Source of the DNA: Ulva prolifera
Lineage: Eukaryota; Chlorophyta; Ulvophyceae; Ulvales; Ulvaceae
DNA length: 64,000 nucleotides
Direction: 5' to 3'
Assembly (NCBI GenBank): GCA_023078555.1
Contig: CM041198.1
Coordinates: 6,142,924 to 6,206,923, forward strand
The position numbers and the translations under genes were made by a program. This document shows, piece after piece, positions 44,613 through 55,641 of the stretch. The number at the start of each line of letters is the position of its first letter. Position 1 is the stretch's first letter. Below the pieces are notes generated by a model. It had not been told where the DNA came from. It searched no databases and was given only the letters and a program-made list of their open reading frames with translations.

Positions 44613-47128
44613 GGCAATCATATGAGCTGGGGATGCATGTGATCTGATGGTGAACTGCCAGCAGAACAGATCCCAGACCCGTTGAACATGTCACACAGCC
44701 AGGCAACATGTGCATGCCCCAGCCGGTAGCAACCAAGCATCAGGCCTGCTGCAGTATGTACCTGGTTCTCCTTCTGTGCATTTCTGGTGATCGCAAGGGC
44801 AGAGGATGCTTGTGATCTGATGGTGAACTGCCAGCAGAGCAGATCCCAGACCAGTTGAGCATGTCACGTAGCCAGGCAACATGTGCATGCCCCGGCCGGT
44901 AGCAACCAAGCATCAGGCTTGCTGCATTATGTACCTGGTGCTCCTTCTGTGCAGTTTTGGTGATCGCAAGGGCAGAGGATGCTTGTGATCTGATGGTGAA
45001 CTGCCAGCAGAGCAGATCCCAGACCCGTTGAGCATGTCACGTAGCCAGGCAACATGTGCATGCCCCGGCCGGTAGCAACCAAGCATCAGGCTTGCTGCAT
45101 TATGTACCTGGTGCTCCTTCTGTGCAGTTTTGGTGATCGCAAGGGCAGAGGATGCTTGTGATCTGATGGTGAACGGCCAGCAGAGCAGATCCCAGACCCG
45201 TTGAGCATGTCACGTAGCCAGGCAACATGTGCATGCCCCGGCCGGTAGCAACCAAGCATCAGGCTTGCTGCAGTATGTACCTGGTTCTCCTTCTGTGCAT
45301 TTCTGGTGATCGCAAGGGCAGAGGATGCTTGTGATCTGATGGTGAACTGCCAGCAGAGCAGATCCCAGACCAGTTGAGCATGTCACGTAGCCAGGCAACA
45401 TGTGCATGCCCCGGCCGGTAGCAACCAAGCATCAGGCTTGCTGCATTATGTACCTGGTGCTCCTTCTGTGCAGTTTTGGCAATCATATGAGCTGGGGATG
45501 CATGTGATCTGATGGTGAACTGCCAGCAGAACAGATCCCAGACCAGTTGAACATGTCACACAGCCAGGCAACATGTGCATGCCCCAGCCGGTAGCAACCA
45601 AGCATCAGGCCTGCTGCAGTATGTACCTGGTTCTCCTTCTGTGCATTTCTGGTGATCGCAAGGGCAGAGGATGCTTGTGATCTGATGGTGAACTGCCAGC
45701 AGAGCAGATCCCAGACCCGTTGAGCATGTCACGTAGCCAGGCAACATGTGCATGCCCCGGCCGGTAGCAACCAAGCATCAGGCTTGCTGCATTATGTACC
45801 TGGTGCTCCTTCTGTGCAGTTTTGGTGATCGCAAGGGCAGAGGATGCTTGTGATCTGATGGTGAACGGCCAGCAGAGCAGATCCCAGACCCGTTGAGCAT
45901 GTCACGTAGCCAGGCAACATGTGCATGCCCCGGCCGGTAGCAACCAAGCATCAGGCTTGCTGCAGTATGTACCTGGTTCTCCTTCTGTGCATTTCTGGTG
46001 ATCGCAAGGGCAGAGGATGCTTGTGATCTGATGGTGAACTGCCAGCAGAGCAGATCCCAGACCAGTTGAGCATGTCACGTAGCCAGGCAACATGTGCATG
46101 CCCCGGCCGGTAGCAACCAAGCATCAGGCTTGCTGCATTATGTACCTGGTGCTCCTTCTGTGCAGTTTTGGCAATCATATGAGCTGGGGATGCATGTGAT
46201 CTGATGGTGAACTGCCAGCAGAACAGATCCCAGACCAGTTGAACATGTCACACAGCCAGGCAACATGTGCATGCCCCAGCCGGTAGCAACCAAGCATCAG
46301 GCCTGCTGCAGTATGTACCTGGTTCTCCTTCTGTGCATTTCTGGTGATCGCAAGGGCAGAGGATGCTTGTGATCTGATGGTGAACTGCCAGCAGAGCAGA
46401 TCCCAGACCCGTTGAGCATGTCACGTAGCCAGGCAACATGTGCATGCCCCGGCCGGTAGCAACCAAGCATCAGGCTTGCTGCATTATGTACCTGGTGCTC
46501 CTTCTGTGCAGTTTTGGTGATCGCAAGGGCAGAGGATGCTTGTGATCTGATGGTGAACGGCCAGCAGAGCAGATCCCAGACCCGTTGAGCATGTCACGTA
46601 GCCAGGCAACATGTGCATGCCCCGGCCGGTAGCAACCAAGCATCAGGCTTGCTGCATTATGTACCTGGTGCTCCTTCTGTGCAGTTTTGGTGATCGCAAG
46701 GGCAGAGGATGCTTGTGATCTGATGGTGAACTGCCAGCAGAGCAGATCCCAGACCCGTTGAGCATGTCACGTAGCCAGGCAACATGTGCATGCCCCGGCC
46801 GGTAGCAACCAAGCATCAGGCTTGCTGCATTATGTACCTGGTGCTCCTTCTGTGCAGATTTGGTGATCGCAAGGGCAGAGGATGCTTGTGATCTGATGGT
46901 GAACGGCCAGCAGAGCAGATCCCAGACCCGTTGAGCATGTCACGTAGCCAGGCAACATGTGCATGCCCCGGCCGGTAGCAACCAAGCATCAGGCTTGCTG
47001 CATTATGTACCTGGTGCTCCTTCTGTGCAGTTTTGGTGATCGCAAGGGCAGAGGATGCTTGTGATCTGATGGTGAACTGCCAGCAGAGCAGATCCCAGAC
47101 CCGTTGAGCATGTCACGTAGCCAGGCAA
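44613..47128. repeat. Satellite array of 173-bp units, about 14.5 copies
   Basis: The word GTGATCTGATGGTGAAC recurs every 173 bp from 44639 to 47061 without length change. A variant unit with GCAATCATATGAGCTGGGG precedes the copies at 44639, 45504 and 46196. The last two are 692 bp apart, and blocks between them repeat with the same 692-bp (four-unit) period. The array lies between the transposase gene and the second gene of CACTA element D. Minus-strand frames of about 72-75 codons recur within it but are only by-products of repetition. Confidence 0.97.
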
Positions 47129-47300
47129 CATTACCTTGAGGTTGCAAACACGGGGGAGACCTCGAATTCAATATGTAATGAATGTGCCAGTAGACAACGC
47201 TCACTGGCGTACATATACACCAAGTTTGGCAGCTTGCCTCCACGTGCACATTAATCAATCGATAGAAGCCCATGACACAGAAATGTTACACACTCCTTCG

Positions 47301-49015
47301 TCACTTCCCAGAAAGCTTGAAACTACTCATGAAATATCGGCTTTCTCTGACTTTGCCTTTGGAAATATCATTTTGAAAAACTTCGGATGGAACCAGTTGA
47401 CCCCAAACCTCGGGAAGGTTCACTAATACTTCCCCGTAATAACACCTTGTCCCTTGTCGCTCAGTTGCAGAATAAGGCAGCTTCGAATCAGCGGCCTCCC
47501 CTATGTTTGGAACATACAAAATGTCAGGGACAGTTCCGCACACACGCACTGGACTGCCTATCGACCTATGGTCGCGGATGGTGGCAGCCCATAGCTTGCA
47601 TATGGCCATCCGGAGAGGCTGTGCGCGCACAGACTTTCCTGGCACCTTTGACGGAATAGTATACCTATGTATGTCCTCTCGAGGGACGCAGCCTCTCGGG
47701 TCGAACGCCCATGATGCCCCATTTGATGTTTGCACACGCACAAACGTCTGAACTTGGGCGACACAGTGACACTCATCATCATCGCCATATCTGTAGCCAA
47801 CATAAATCCACCTGTTGTCAGATTCAACATGCCTGTTGTCTTCTGCACACGTCACAACATCCAGTGATGGTAGCGATGCTTGCAAGTACTTGTCAAATGC
47901 AAATCGGTTTGCTTTGTGCATGGCATGCATCACCTCATCTTCAATGGCGGGCCACCCCCGATCCCTGTACCAACGCCCAGAGTCTTCCCCCACCCTTAAT
48001 AATCTCGGTAATTGCTCAACAACACACTCTGTCTGTTGTTCCGTGAGCCCCGGGGATACAGTGGGTCCCAACAGAAGGACTTCGTCACCGGTAATGTCAT
48101 ATTCAGGGAACTCCATTGCCGAGGGCTTCGCATGTCTCTCAGCAATGGTGAGGCAATGCGCAGGGAATTCACAGCGACACGATTGCGCAGAGGTCACCAG
48201 CAAATGGTCATTTACGAACATAATCTCTCCGCTGTCCTTGACACGGTCTTTCAAGTAAAGCTTGAGGTACCAAATCATTCGTTCAATCCAGTACTCAGTG
48301 TACAATGATCCAGGCCCTTGACAAACCAGCTGGTCAAGTACATGCAGTACAGCATGATGAAGCTTGGCGGTTGTCAGCGCTAACCCTCGAAAAGCCTACA
48401 ACAATGAGAATCACCTAGAATACCACTTGACAATCGAATGCAGATGGGGCGGATAGCCACGCTACCACGGCCTCCAAAAAGGGATCAGGCAGTGACTCAA
48501 ATAAGAGACATCGATCTGCACAGCATATAATCAGACAGACATGAATCGCACCTCCTGTGCGGCGAAGGCGTATTCTTCAAAATCACGACGTGCTCTGGCC
48601 AAACGCTCCGGCGTGTGGTGACGACAGTCTTGCTGCCTCAGGCAGAAGAGGACAGCTCGACGAAGGCTACCCCACTGGCAGTGCCGCTCGAACATTGTCT
48701 TCACATCTTTGTCCTCTGGCTTCCATGGTAGATTGAGCAGGAGGAACGGAGAACAAGTTTCGACGAAAGTCATGTACTCTTCCATGGTCCAGGTTGACCT
48801 GCTTCTGCACATCATCACTCACGGGTTCATCGCTGTTGCACCCTAAATCAGCTTTCCTGGTACATACCCAGCAACACACCCTGACTATTAGAGACAGGTA
48901 AGAATGTGAGGCAAATCCAGGTAGGAGCACTTACCCAAACACATCTGCACTCCGCTTCTTTAGATGAGAAGTCCATCCCTGTTAAATTGTCGGGTAGCGC
49001 AGGGAGCTGGGCACC
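47301..49015 (-). CDS. TNP2-like CACTA transposase, 3' exons
   Basis: Transposase of En/Spm elements, cutting and joining element ends in the nucleus. The last exon (48395-47301, 364 residues) contains HVLDQLVCQGPGSLYTEYW and then WIERMIWYLKLYLKDRV. This corresponds to the conserved TNP2 region (DUF4218-like) with its histidine, GP, Tyr/Trp and 'ER...LK' spacing. The preceding exon (about 48798-48552, donor GTGCGA) has TMEEYMTFVETCSPFLL and GSLRRAVLFCLRQQDCR, matching the segment before it in the family. The two join in phase 0 over a 156-nt intron. A further exon ends at 48935 with donor GTAAGT; its start (about 49015) and frame are uncertain. The catalytic DDE part should lie upstream and is not found before the gypsy element. 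Confidence 0.7.
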
Positions 49016-49527
49016 CTAGCGAGCGTACAGAAACGACAGGAGAGAAGGACTCGGGTAACAATGTAGCACACAGTGGAATGACTGGAACAGGAGCGCCCCA
49101 ATCGACCAAAGGTAATTGTGTCGATCACAGCAAAACACTTGGAATATATGTGCCCAGGCCCATCCCTGCTTTGTGCTGTCCTCGCTACTGATAGCTCTGT
49201 GGAACTGTGGAATCGCGCTGCTCGTTGATCTCTGTACGGATCAGGGTGCAGCATCCCGCGAGATCTGGCGATCTGCTGCGGGCATTGGGATTTGGCATGT
49301 ATCATCCTCCGTCAATCCAATGCAGCAACATCGTGCTGCATGGATACGCAGACGTAGGTTGGCTGGCATGGTCTTTGACGCTGCACCCTTGGCGTGCGCA
49401 AGCGCAGACCAGGAGTATGCATGCGCCGCATGCATGACGTGTCATGCACTGAGCTGGCACTTCGCACTGCCAAAAGGCTGTGGCAAAAGGTGGCATGATA
49501 CATGGGATTGGTATGTGAGATTATACA
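49016..49527. other. Probable interior of CACTA element D next to gypsy LTR
   Basis: No exon of the transposase is recognised here. The outer boundary of the retroelement LTR may lie anywhere in this stretch or at 49528. Confidence 0.35.
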
Positions 49528-49773
49528 TGTTGAGGAATGCTAGTGGCACTTTTGGGCATGTGGAATTATGCACATGTAGCTGTATGCATGCAGCTCATGT
49601 GCACAGCTGTGACGTGGTACATGCTGGCATTCTGAGGTATTCTTTGGTATACTTTCGCCTGGCTCAAGTTTTGCAAGGCACTAGCCTGAGATACATACAT
49701 ATGTATCCACAATTGGTGCCTGCATATCTGGAATAGGTGTGCTTCCGAGCAGACAGACTTGGCCATTACAACA
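49528..49773 (-). repeat. Probable 3' LTR of the gypsy element
   Basis: The inner boundary is firm. On the minus strand a polypurine tract (GGGGGGAGG) is followed at 49773 by TGTTGTAATGG. A matching CAACA end would be at 49528, giving a 246-bp LTR. Other outer ends down to about 49030 cannot be excluded without the second LTR. Confidence 0.5.
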
Positions 49774-49782
49774 CCTCCCCCC
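49774..49782 (-). promoter_or_regulatory. Polypurine tract
   Basis: GGGGGGAGG on the minus strand immediately before the LTR start, the plus-strand primer site of LTR retroelements. Confidence 0.7.
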
Positions 49783-49987
49783 ACACACGGGAGCGGAGCA
49801 GGGCAAACAAGAGTATGCTCTGCAAGCTCAGGGCAAGTCTGGAAGCTTAGGTAAGCAGATAAATGTAGACAGCACATTGACTTGAATGGTAGGGTACATC
49901 ATAAGACCGGGGCAATGTGGTATTTACAGAGAAGGGTCTACTCATCTGGAATACGGATGAGTGACCTTGTTGGAATTAAGGCTAGTT

Positions 49988-50389
49988 CTAGAGCTGGCTG
50001 GGGAACTCATCGCAGAGATCGTGGAAATACTCTGGCAACAATTGACGACCTGAGTAGCGGTTTATCATTTCACTCATGGCCTCATCTAGGTCTAGGACTG
50101 CATCATGCAGCCTGCGAGTAACTCTTCTGACATGGCAGAGGTCAGTGAGGTACTGAGAGTGGTAGTCTCCAAGCGCTGGCATTGTAGTGGCATCTAGCAT
50201 CAACTGGCGGACGTTCTGGAGAAAGCGTCGACGCTGGACGAGGGAATGGGATGTCGGATCTTGTGGGATCTCAGGGACTGGCAAGTTTCTAACTGCACAC
50301 ATAGGTGGGTTCAGATGATGGAATTGGGTCTGTCGGGTTTTATGGAAGTCACATGATGGAAAAACAGGTTGGTGCCCCGCGACATGCAA
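49988..50389 (-). CDS. Extra open frame between pol and 3' LTR (gypsy fossil)
   Basis: Up to about 133 codons with helix-rich sequence (RRRFLQNVRQLMLDATTMPA, then RRLHDAVLDLDEAMSEMINR). It has no membrane segment and does not look like an envelope protein. Some Ty3/gypsy elements carry an additional 3' frame of unknown role; this may be one. Confidence 0.4.
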   Translation of the reverse strand: MHVAGHQPVFPSCDFHKTRQTQFHHLNPPMCAVRNLPVPEIPQDPTSHSLVQRRRFLQNVRQLMLDATTMPALGDYHSQYLTDLCHVRRVTRRLHDAVLDLDEAMSEMINRYSGRQLLPEYFHDLCDEFPSQL

Positions 50390-50516
50390 CCTGGCGGATC
50401 AGATTTAGGCAGGGGTTGGCCTTGCTCCCGGGAGCCCCCTCCTCACATCACCTATGGCCTGGAAATCCCCGGCCTCACAGAGGCAGTCTGCTTACATCCA
50501 GGCGTCCCCTTCAGCA

Positions 50517-53305
50517 TCACAGCGGGGGGGCAGCATTAGCGCACATGCGCTTTGCGGACTCAGTCCGCATCCTACCACAATAACTGCAGTAGGTGACCCT
50601 GGAAAGTGCTGCCTTATGGGATTCGCTCAACCGAGAACTACGTCTACGCGGTTTGCGTTTGGGATCGTCGATGTTGCTGCCACCCGCGGGCACCTTCCCC
50701 CCAGCGACGGGACGCCTGGTGGATTCAGCCTTGGCTGCTATATGGGACAGTTGCAGCCGCGCTTCCCGCGGAAACTCATGAATCATGTGCGCTCTCTGAG
50801 TACTGGAGGCATTGTGGAACAGATAGTCGGCAACTTTCTCCAGGCATCCGGACAACTCATCAACTGGTAACCAAGAGTCATGAGATGCATCGTAGCCAAC
50901 CCAGCGCACCAGGTAGTGAGGGCACGCGATGGAGATGTCGTCATCGCGATGCCGCGACTGCATGTAATTGACTATACATTCTACTTCATAAGTGGTCGTG
51001 TCCACAGTGGCCGATGACTTTGCAGCTTCAGGGCTGGTGGCGCATGCAGCATCGAAGGACTCATTGTAAGGTTTCAGCACAGAGAAGTGAAAGACATCAT
51101 GTAGACCTAGGCGCTGCAGCGTTGTCGGCAATGATATACGGGCCGCGGCCCGGCCCACTACTTCCAGAATTTTACAGGGACCCAACCAACGCGGAGTAAT
51201 TACTAGTTTAAACTTCTTTCGGAGAGATGGATGATGCAGAGCAACCTTACGTATAGATAGCAGGACCAAATCACCCACAGAAAAGGTTGGCCAAGCAGAT
51301 TTCCTGTTGAAATCCGACCACATTGACTGCTTGGCCTCTACCAGAGCTTGCTTTGCTAGGAAGTAATACATGCGGTGCATCACAGCTGGAGCTGGTTGCT
51401 GATGCTGTGGCAATTTGAGCGCAAGGGCTGTGGGAGACAACGGCGGAGTGATACGGTTCAAAGAGAACGGCGTGCAGCCCGTGGCTGCCGACTTGGAGCT
51501 ATTCATACTGAACTCGATATGTGGCAGGAATGCATCCCAATCATCATGTGCAGGACCGATGAAATGCCGAACAGCTTCTTCCACAACGCGATTGTAACGC
51601 TCAACTTGCCCATTGGCTCTAGGATGGTAGGAGAATGTCAGCTGCAATGCAATGCCTAGGTGATCACAAAGGGATGTGAAAAATTTATTGTTCCACTGCG
51701 TACCGCGGTCACTACAAATGCCAAGTGGCAGGCCATAATGGGGGTATATGTGCTGGAAAAACAATGCAGCGAATCCGGGACCATTCAGAGTAGACACTGT
51801 GGGGATCAATCTTACCATCTTGCTGAATTGATCAACAAATACAACAATGCAATTGTGACCAGACGTGGAGTTAGGCAGTTGCGTGATCATGTCTACACTC
51901 ACGACACGCCAGCATGCAGAAGGTACAGGTAGTGGGGACATGACTGCCTCCCGCTCCGACGGGGACTTCATGGTCTGACAGCTATGGCATTGTGACACAA
52001 ATTTCTTGACATCTTTGTGTATATCTGGCCAGTAAAATGAGTCTGTGATCAATGATGCTGTGCGAGAGACACCCATGTGTGCATGCCAGGGGTGTACGTG
52101 GTGCCACAACAGAATTTGCCGGCGCAAGTGATCATGGTCAGGGACAACAATCTTGTTCTTGTGCAGATAAATCTGGTGCTTAGGGTCGTAATGGTATGAT
52201 GCAGGTGGCTCGGCAAAATCAGAATCATGTGCATAGCCACTACGCAATCGCTGCCAGAAGTCGTCCGCGTGCAGATCTAGAGTCAAGTATTTGTTGGATT
52301 GTTTCAGAAGCAGCTCTGCTTGTGAGTGCGTACCCACACGCTGTGCGTCGATTGCGCGGCCGTCACACACCAGGTCCTCCTGGTCGACCCAGTCCACCGC
52401 GGAAGCATCCGGCTGCGCGGTCGCTACGTCGTCCTCACGCGCGGGCTGTTGGTGGAGGGGTGAGGCCGAGGAATTCGGCCTCCTCCGCTGTAGGCGCGAA
52501 GTCAATGTCTGACATTGGAGATGGGGTGCGGAGGCAACCAGGAGCGGTCGCGGAGAACGGCGGCGGGTCGGCGTTGGCATGGGCCGGCGGGGAAGTGGGG
52601 ATGGGGGCGGTGGCAGCGCTGGCGGAGATCCCGTTGGCATCAACGCCGGGGACCGCTGAGACTCCAGCTGCTCGCCCATGCGGGGGCTGGACCCCGAGCT
52701 GATGGAAATCACTGATGGCGGCGGCTGCGTGGGCCGCCGTGGGTCCTGTGGCTGGGACAGAGGTGGAAATTGCGACTGGGAACGCAGGTCTGGCATGGGC
52801 GGGGACAGGCCGGGCGGGGGTGAATCGAACTTCTCCCGTAGCCGGGAGTAGTCGCAGGGCTGGGGAGAGATTGTTGGCAACGTCTGGTGGTATGGGATGG
52901 CCTGATTCATCGGCGACTGGCCAGATGATATGGCCGTTGATCCAGTGCTGGCGATTGGAAGCTCGTATCCGCTTGGATCCGGTGATGGGGAAGAGTGGCA
53001 TCTGCGTGCTATAGCCGTGGTCAGACTTACGGCCGGAAATGCATAAGAAACTTGCACTGGAATGGCATTTCCTGCACGAGAGGCACAAGAAATGGGATGG
53101 TCATCATGCAGTTGTACTGTCATGGAAGGCAGGTGCGTGGCACGAGACACTGCATCGGCCACCACGTTCTTGTCACCAGGCACGTACATGATGTGCCAGT
53201 TGATGCGGGACAGCGTCTCTACCCAACGCGCTTGCTTGTTATTCAAGCGTTGCTGGGTCTGCAAGTATCTCAGTGGATTATGGTCAGAGTGGACATACAC
53301 GGGGT
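50517..53305 (-). CDS. Gypsy pol, 3' part: RNase H end, integrase, chromodomain
   Basis: Reading with the element, the order is: the end of RNase H (DHNPLRYLQTQQRLNNKQAR), a long Pro/Ser-rich linker of roughly 250 residues, and the integrase zinc-binding domain (HPWHAHMG, CHSCQ). The DDE core follows (VDMITQLPNS, CSDRGTQWNN, HPRANGQVERYN), then a GPY/F-like module (WLGPCKILE) and a chromodomain (VECIVNYMQSRH, YLVRWVGYDASHDSWLP). The chromodomain assigns it to the chromoviruses, which target chromatin marks. The linker is much longer than usual for the family. Part of a fossil element. Confidence 0.9.
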
Positions 53306-53323
53306 CACTAGGAGAATGGTGAC

Positions 53324-53560
53324 ATTCCGGGGCGGAACCGAAGGCGTTCCGCTGACAGAGGAACGTTCCTACGAGGCTCTTGACCTTCCGCCCGCGTGCG
53401 TATGCTTCACAAGGAACGATGGTGGCGGAATGTCCTATGGCTTCCTTGGTGGCCGCGGAATGTCCTATGGCTTCCTTGGTGGCTGCGGAATGTCTTATGG
53501 CTTCCTCGGCAACAGCGCTGACATGATTGTGTGCTCTTCCATAGCGCGAGACAGGCCAAT
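53324..53560. repeat. Left subterminal repeats of element C
   Basis: Multiple GGAAC, GTTCC and GCGGAATGTCCTATGGCTTCC words, the last in three near-identical tandem copies of 33 bp at about 53420-53515. The counterpart at the right end (59285-59600) is rich in the same GTTCCG/CGGAAC words. Confidence 0.7.
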
Positions 53561-53990
53561 CAGTCTCCGCAGATGAAAAGGACTGGAAATCCATTGCGTA
53601 CTGAGGCGAACGCAGCTGCGCACAAATAAAAACATTACAAACGAGCACATGGAAGAAGACAAACATCAACGAAGCTGCGCCCATGTACGTCCAGCAGTCC
53701 GACTGCTCAGAGTTTGAGCTGGAACAAGTTTACAAAAGAGTTAACGGAGAAGACATACATGCATGTACACCAAAGGATATTGAAAAGGATTGAGCACTCA
53801 TGCCTGCAGATCCGATGCCCACGTAAGACGAGGACGTGCCTGACAAGTTGGTGCTACTCTCCTTTAGGTGATCAAGCATGGACCGCGTTCAGAGGAGACA
53901 AATGGCGTGCTCCTGTCGCTGAGTGGTCAGTGTGGCACCGTCCATTCCGGTCTGAATCGATGCACGTGTGCCCAGTCAGCAACATCGTGG

Positions 53991-54064
53991 AATGGTCGGT
54001 GCCTCACCGACCATTACGGCCCAGTCAGCAACGTCGTGGAATGGTCGGTGCCTCACCGACCATT
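53991..54064. repeat. Two hairpin repeats, left side of element C
   Basis: Two 25-bp imperfect palindromes at 53991-54015 and 54040-54064, with arms AATGGTCGGTG and CACCGACCATT. They match the right-side array except for paired changes in both arms. Confidence 0.85.
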
Positions 54065-54489
54065 ACGGGGTCGAGTCATGCATGCGCTAGTCACCACTGC
54101 AGTGTCGATGGATAGCCCACGAGCATTGCATCTCGCCATCAACGATCTCTGGAGCGAGTATAGTATCAACGGAGCATCTTCCCACAGCAATGTAAGCCAA
54201 TTCATATGAGCTATTATAAACGTCCGGTGTCTCTCGTCTCCGTCGATATCGTCTCATGATAATGCATTTCTAGTTTATTTGTATCGACTCTCTTTGTATT
54301 TCTCTGGTACTGTCCTGACGTGCAGGGAGGCTAGCTGAAGGTTGACAGCATGTGGCACGAATAATGCTTGCGATTCATTTTTATAGCGTGGCATAACATG
54401 TCTGGCGTGGGTGGTGAGGGCGCTGCAGCTGTGGCCTGTCTTTAAGGCGATGGTCAGCCTGATCCTGGCGTGGCAGCACCCAGACATGA

Positions 54490-55641
54490 AGGGGGCAGAG
54501 GGCATAACAACACAGAAACACCAAGTGCCACTGTGATTCGGCAACGCTGGGCAGCATCACTGTCACCCCCGCTGCACTACGTGGGGGGGCAGAGGGGGTA
54601 GCAGCACAGAACCATCAAGTTCCGTGGTGCTGTGGCTGCGATGGGCCACATCACTGTCACTCCCACTGCACCGCGTGCGGGGGCAGAGGGGGTAGCAGCA
54701 CAGAACCATCAAGTGCCGGTGAGCTGCGGCAGCGATGGGCAGCATCACTGTCACCCCCACTTCACCGCGTGCGGGGGCAGAGGGGGTAGCAGCACAGAAC
54801 CATCAAGTGCCGGTGAGCTGCGGCAACGATGGGCAGCATCACTGTCACCCCCACTTCACCGTGTGCGGGGGCAGAGGGGGTAACAGCACAGACAAACCAG
54901 GTGCCATTGTGCTGCGGCAACGATGGGCAGCACCACTGTCAACCCCGCTACACTGCGTGGGGGGGCAGAGGGGGTAACAGCACAGAAACACCAGGTGCCA
55001 CTGTGCTGCGGCAACGATGGGCAGCACCACTGTCAACCACGCTGCACTGCGTGGGGGGGCAGAGGGGGTAACAGCACAGAAGGACCAGGTGCCACTGTGC
55101 TGCGGCAACGATGGGCAGCATCACTATCAACCCCGCTGCACTGCGTGGGAGGGCAGAGGCGGTAATTATAACAGCACAGAAACACCAGGCGCCACTGTGC
55201 TGCGGCAACGATGGGCAGCACCACTGTCAACCCCGCTACACTGCGTGGGGGGGCAGAGGGGGTAACAGCACAGAAACACCAGGTGCCACTGTGCTGCGGC
55301 AACGATGGGCAGCACCACTGTCAACCCCGCTGCACTGCGTGGGGGGGCAGAGGGGGTAGCAGCACAGAACCATCAAGTGCCGGTGAGCTGCGGCAACGAT
55401 GGGCAGCACCACTGTCAACCCCGCTGCACTGCGTGGGAGGGCAGAGGCGGTAATTATAACAGCACAGAAACACCAGGCGCCACTGTGCTGCGGCAACGAT
55501 GGGCAGCACCACTGTCAACCCCGCTGCACTGCGTGGGGGGGCAGAGGGGGTAACAGCACAGAAGGACCAGGTGCCACTGTGCTGCGGCAACGATGGGCAG
55601 CACCACTGTCAACCACGCTGCACTGCGTGGGGGGGCAGAGG
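54490..55641. repeat. Satellite array of 94/100-bp units, about 12 copies
   Basis: Units start GGGCAGCATCACTGTCA or GGGCAGCACCACTGTCA at 54549, then every 94 bp, with 100-bp units at about 55111 and 55399 that carry an extra TAATTA-containing six bases. The later units repeat with a 288-bp (94+94+100) higher-order period. Open frames through the array arise from the repeats and are not genes. Confidence 0.95.

Larger units (their letters stand above)
40047..49527 (-). mobile_element. CACTA (En/Spm) element D, autonomous type, left part
   Basis: Identified by a TNP2-like transposase gene (47301-49015), a second multi-exon gene (41403-44368), a 173-bp satellite between them and a motif-rich presumed subterminal zone, all consistent with one element read on the minus strand. 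The upstream part of the transposase gene is not found before the gypsy element begins near 49.5-49.8 kb. The gypsy element therefore probably lies inside this CACTA element, whose other end would be beyond the window. Boundaries are inferred. Confidence 0.6.

Noticed and set aside
52435-53088. Separate Pro/Ala-rich gene inside gypsy pol
   Set aside because: It is another frame of the long linker of pol, and its composition reflects the proline-rich codons.
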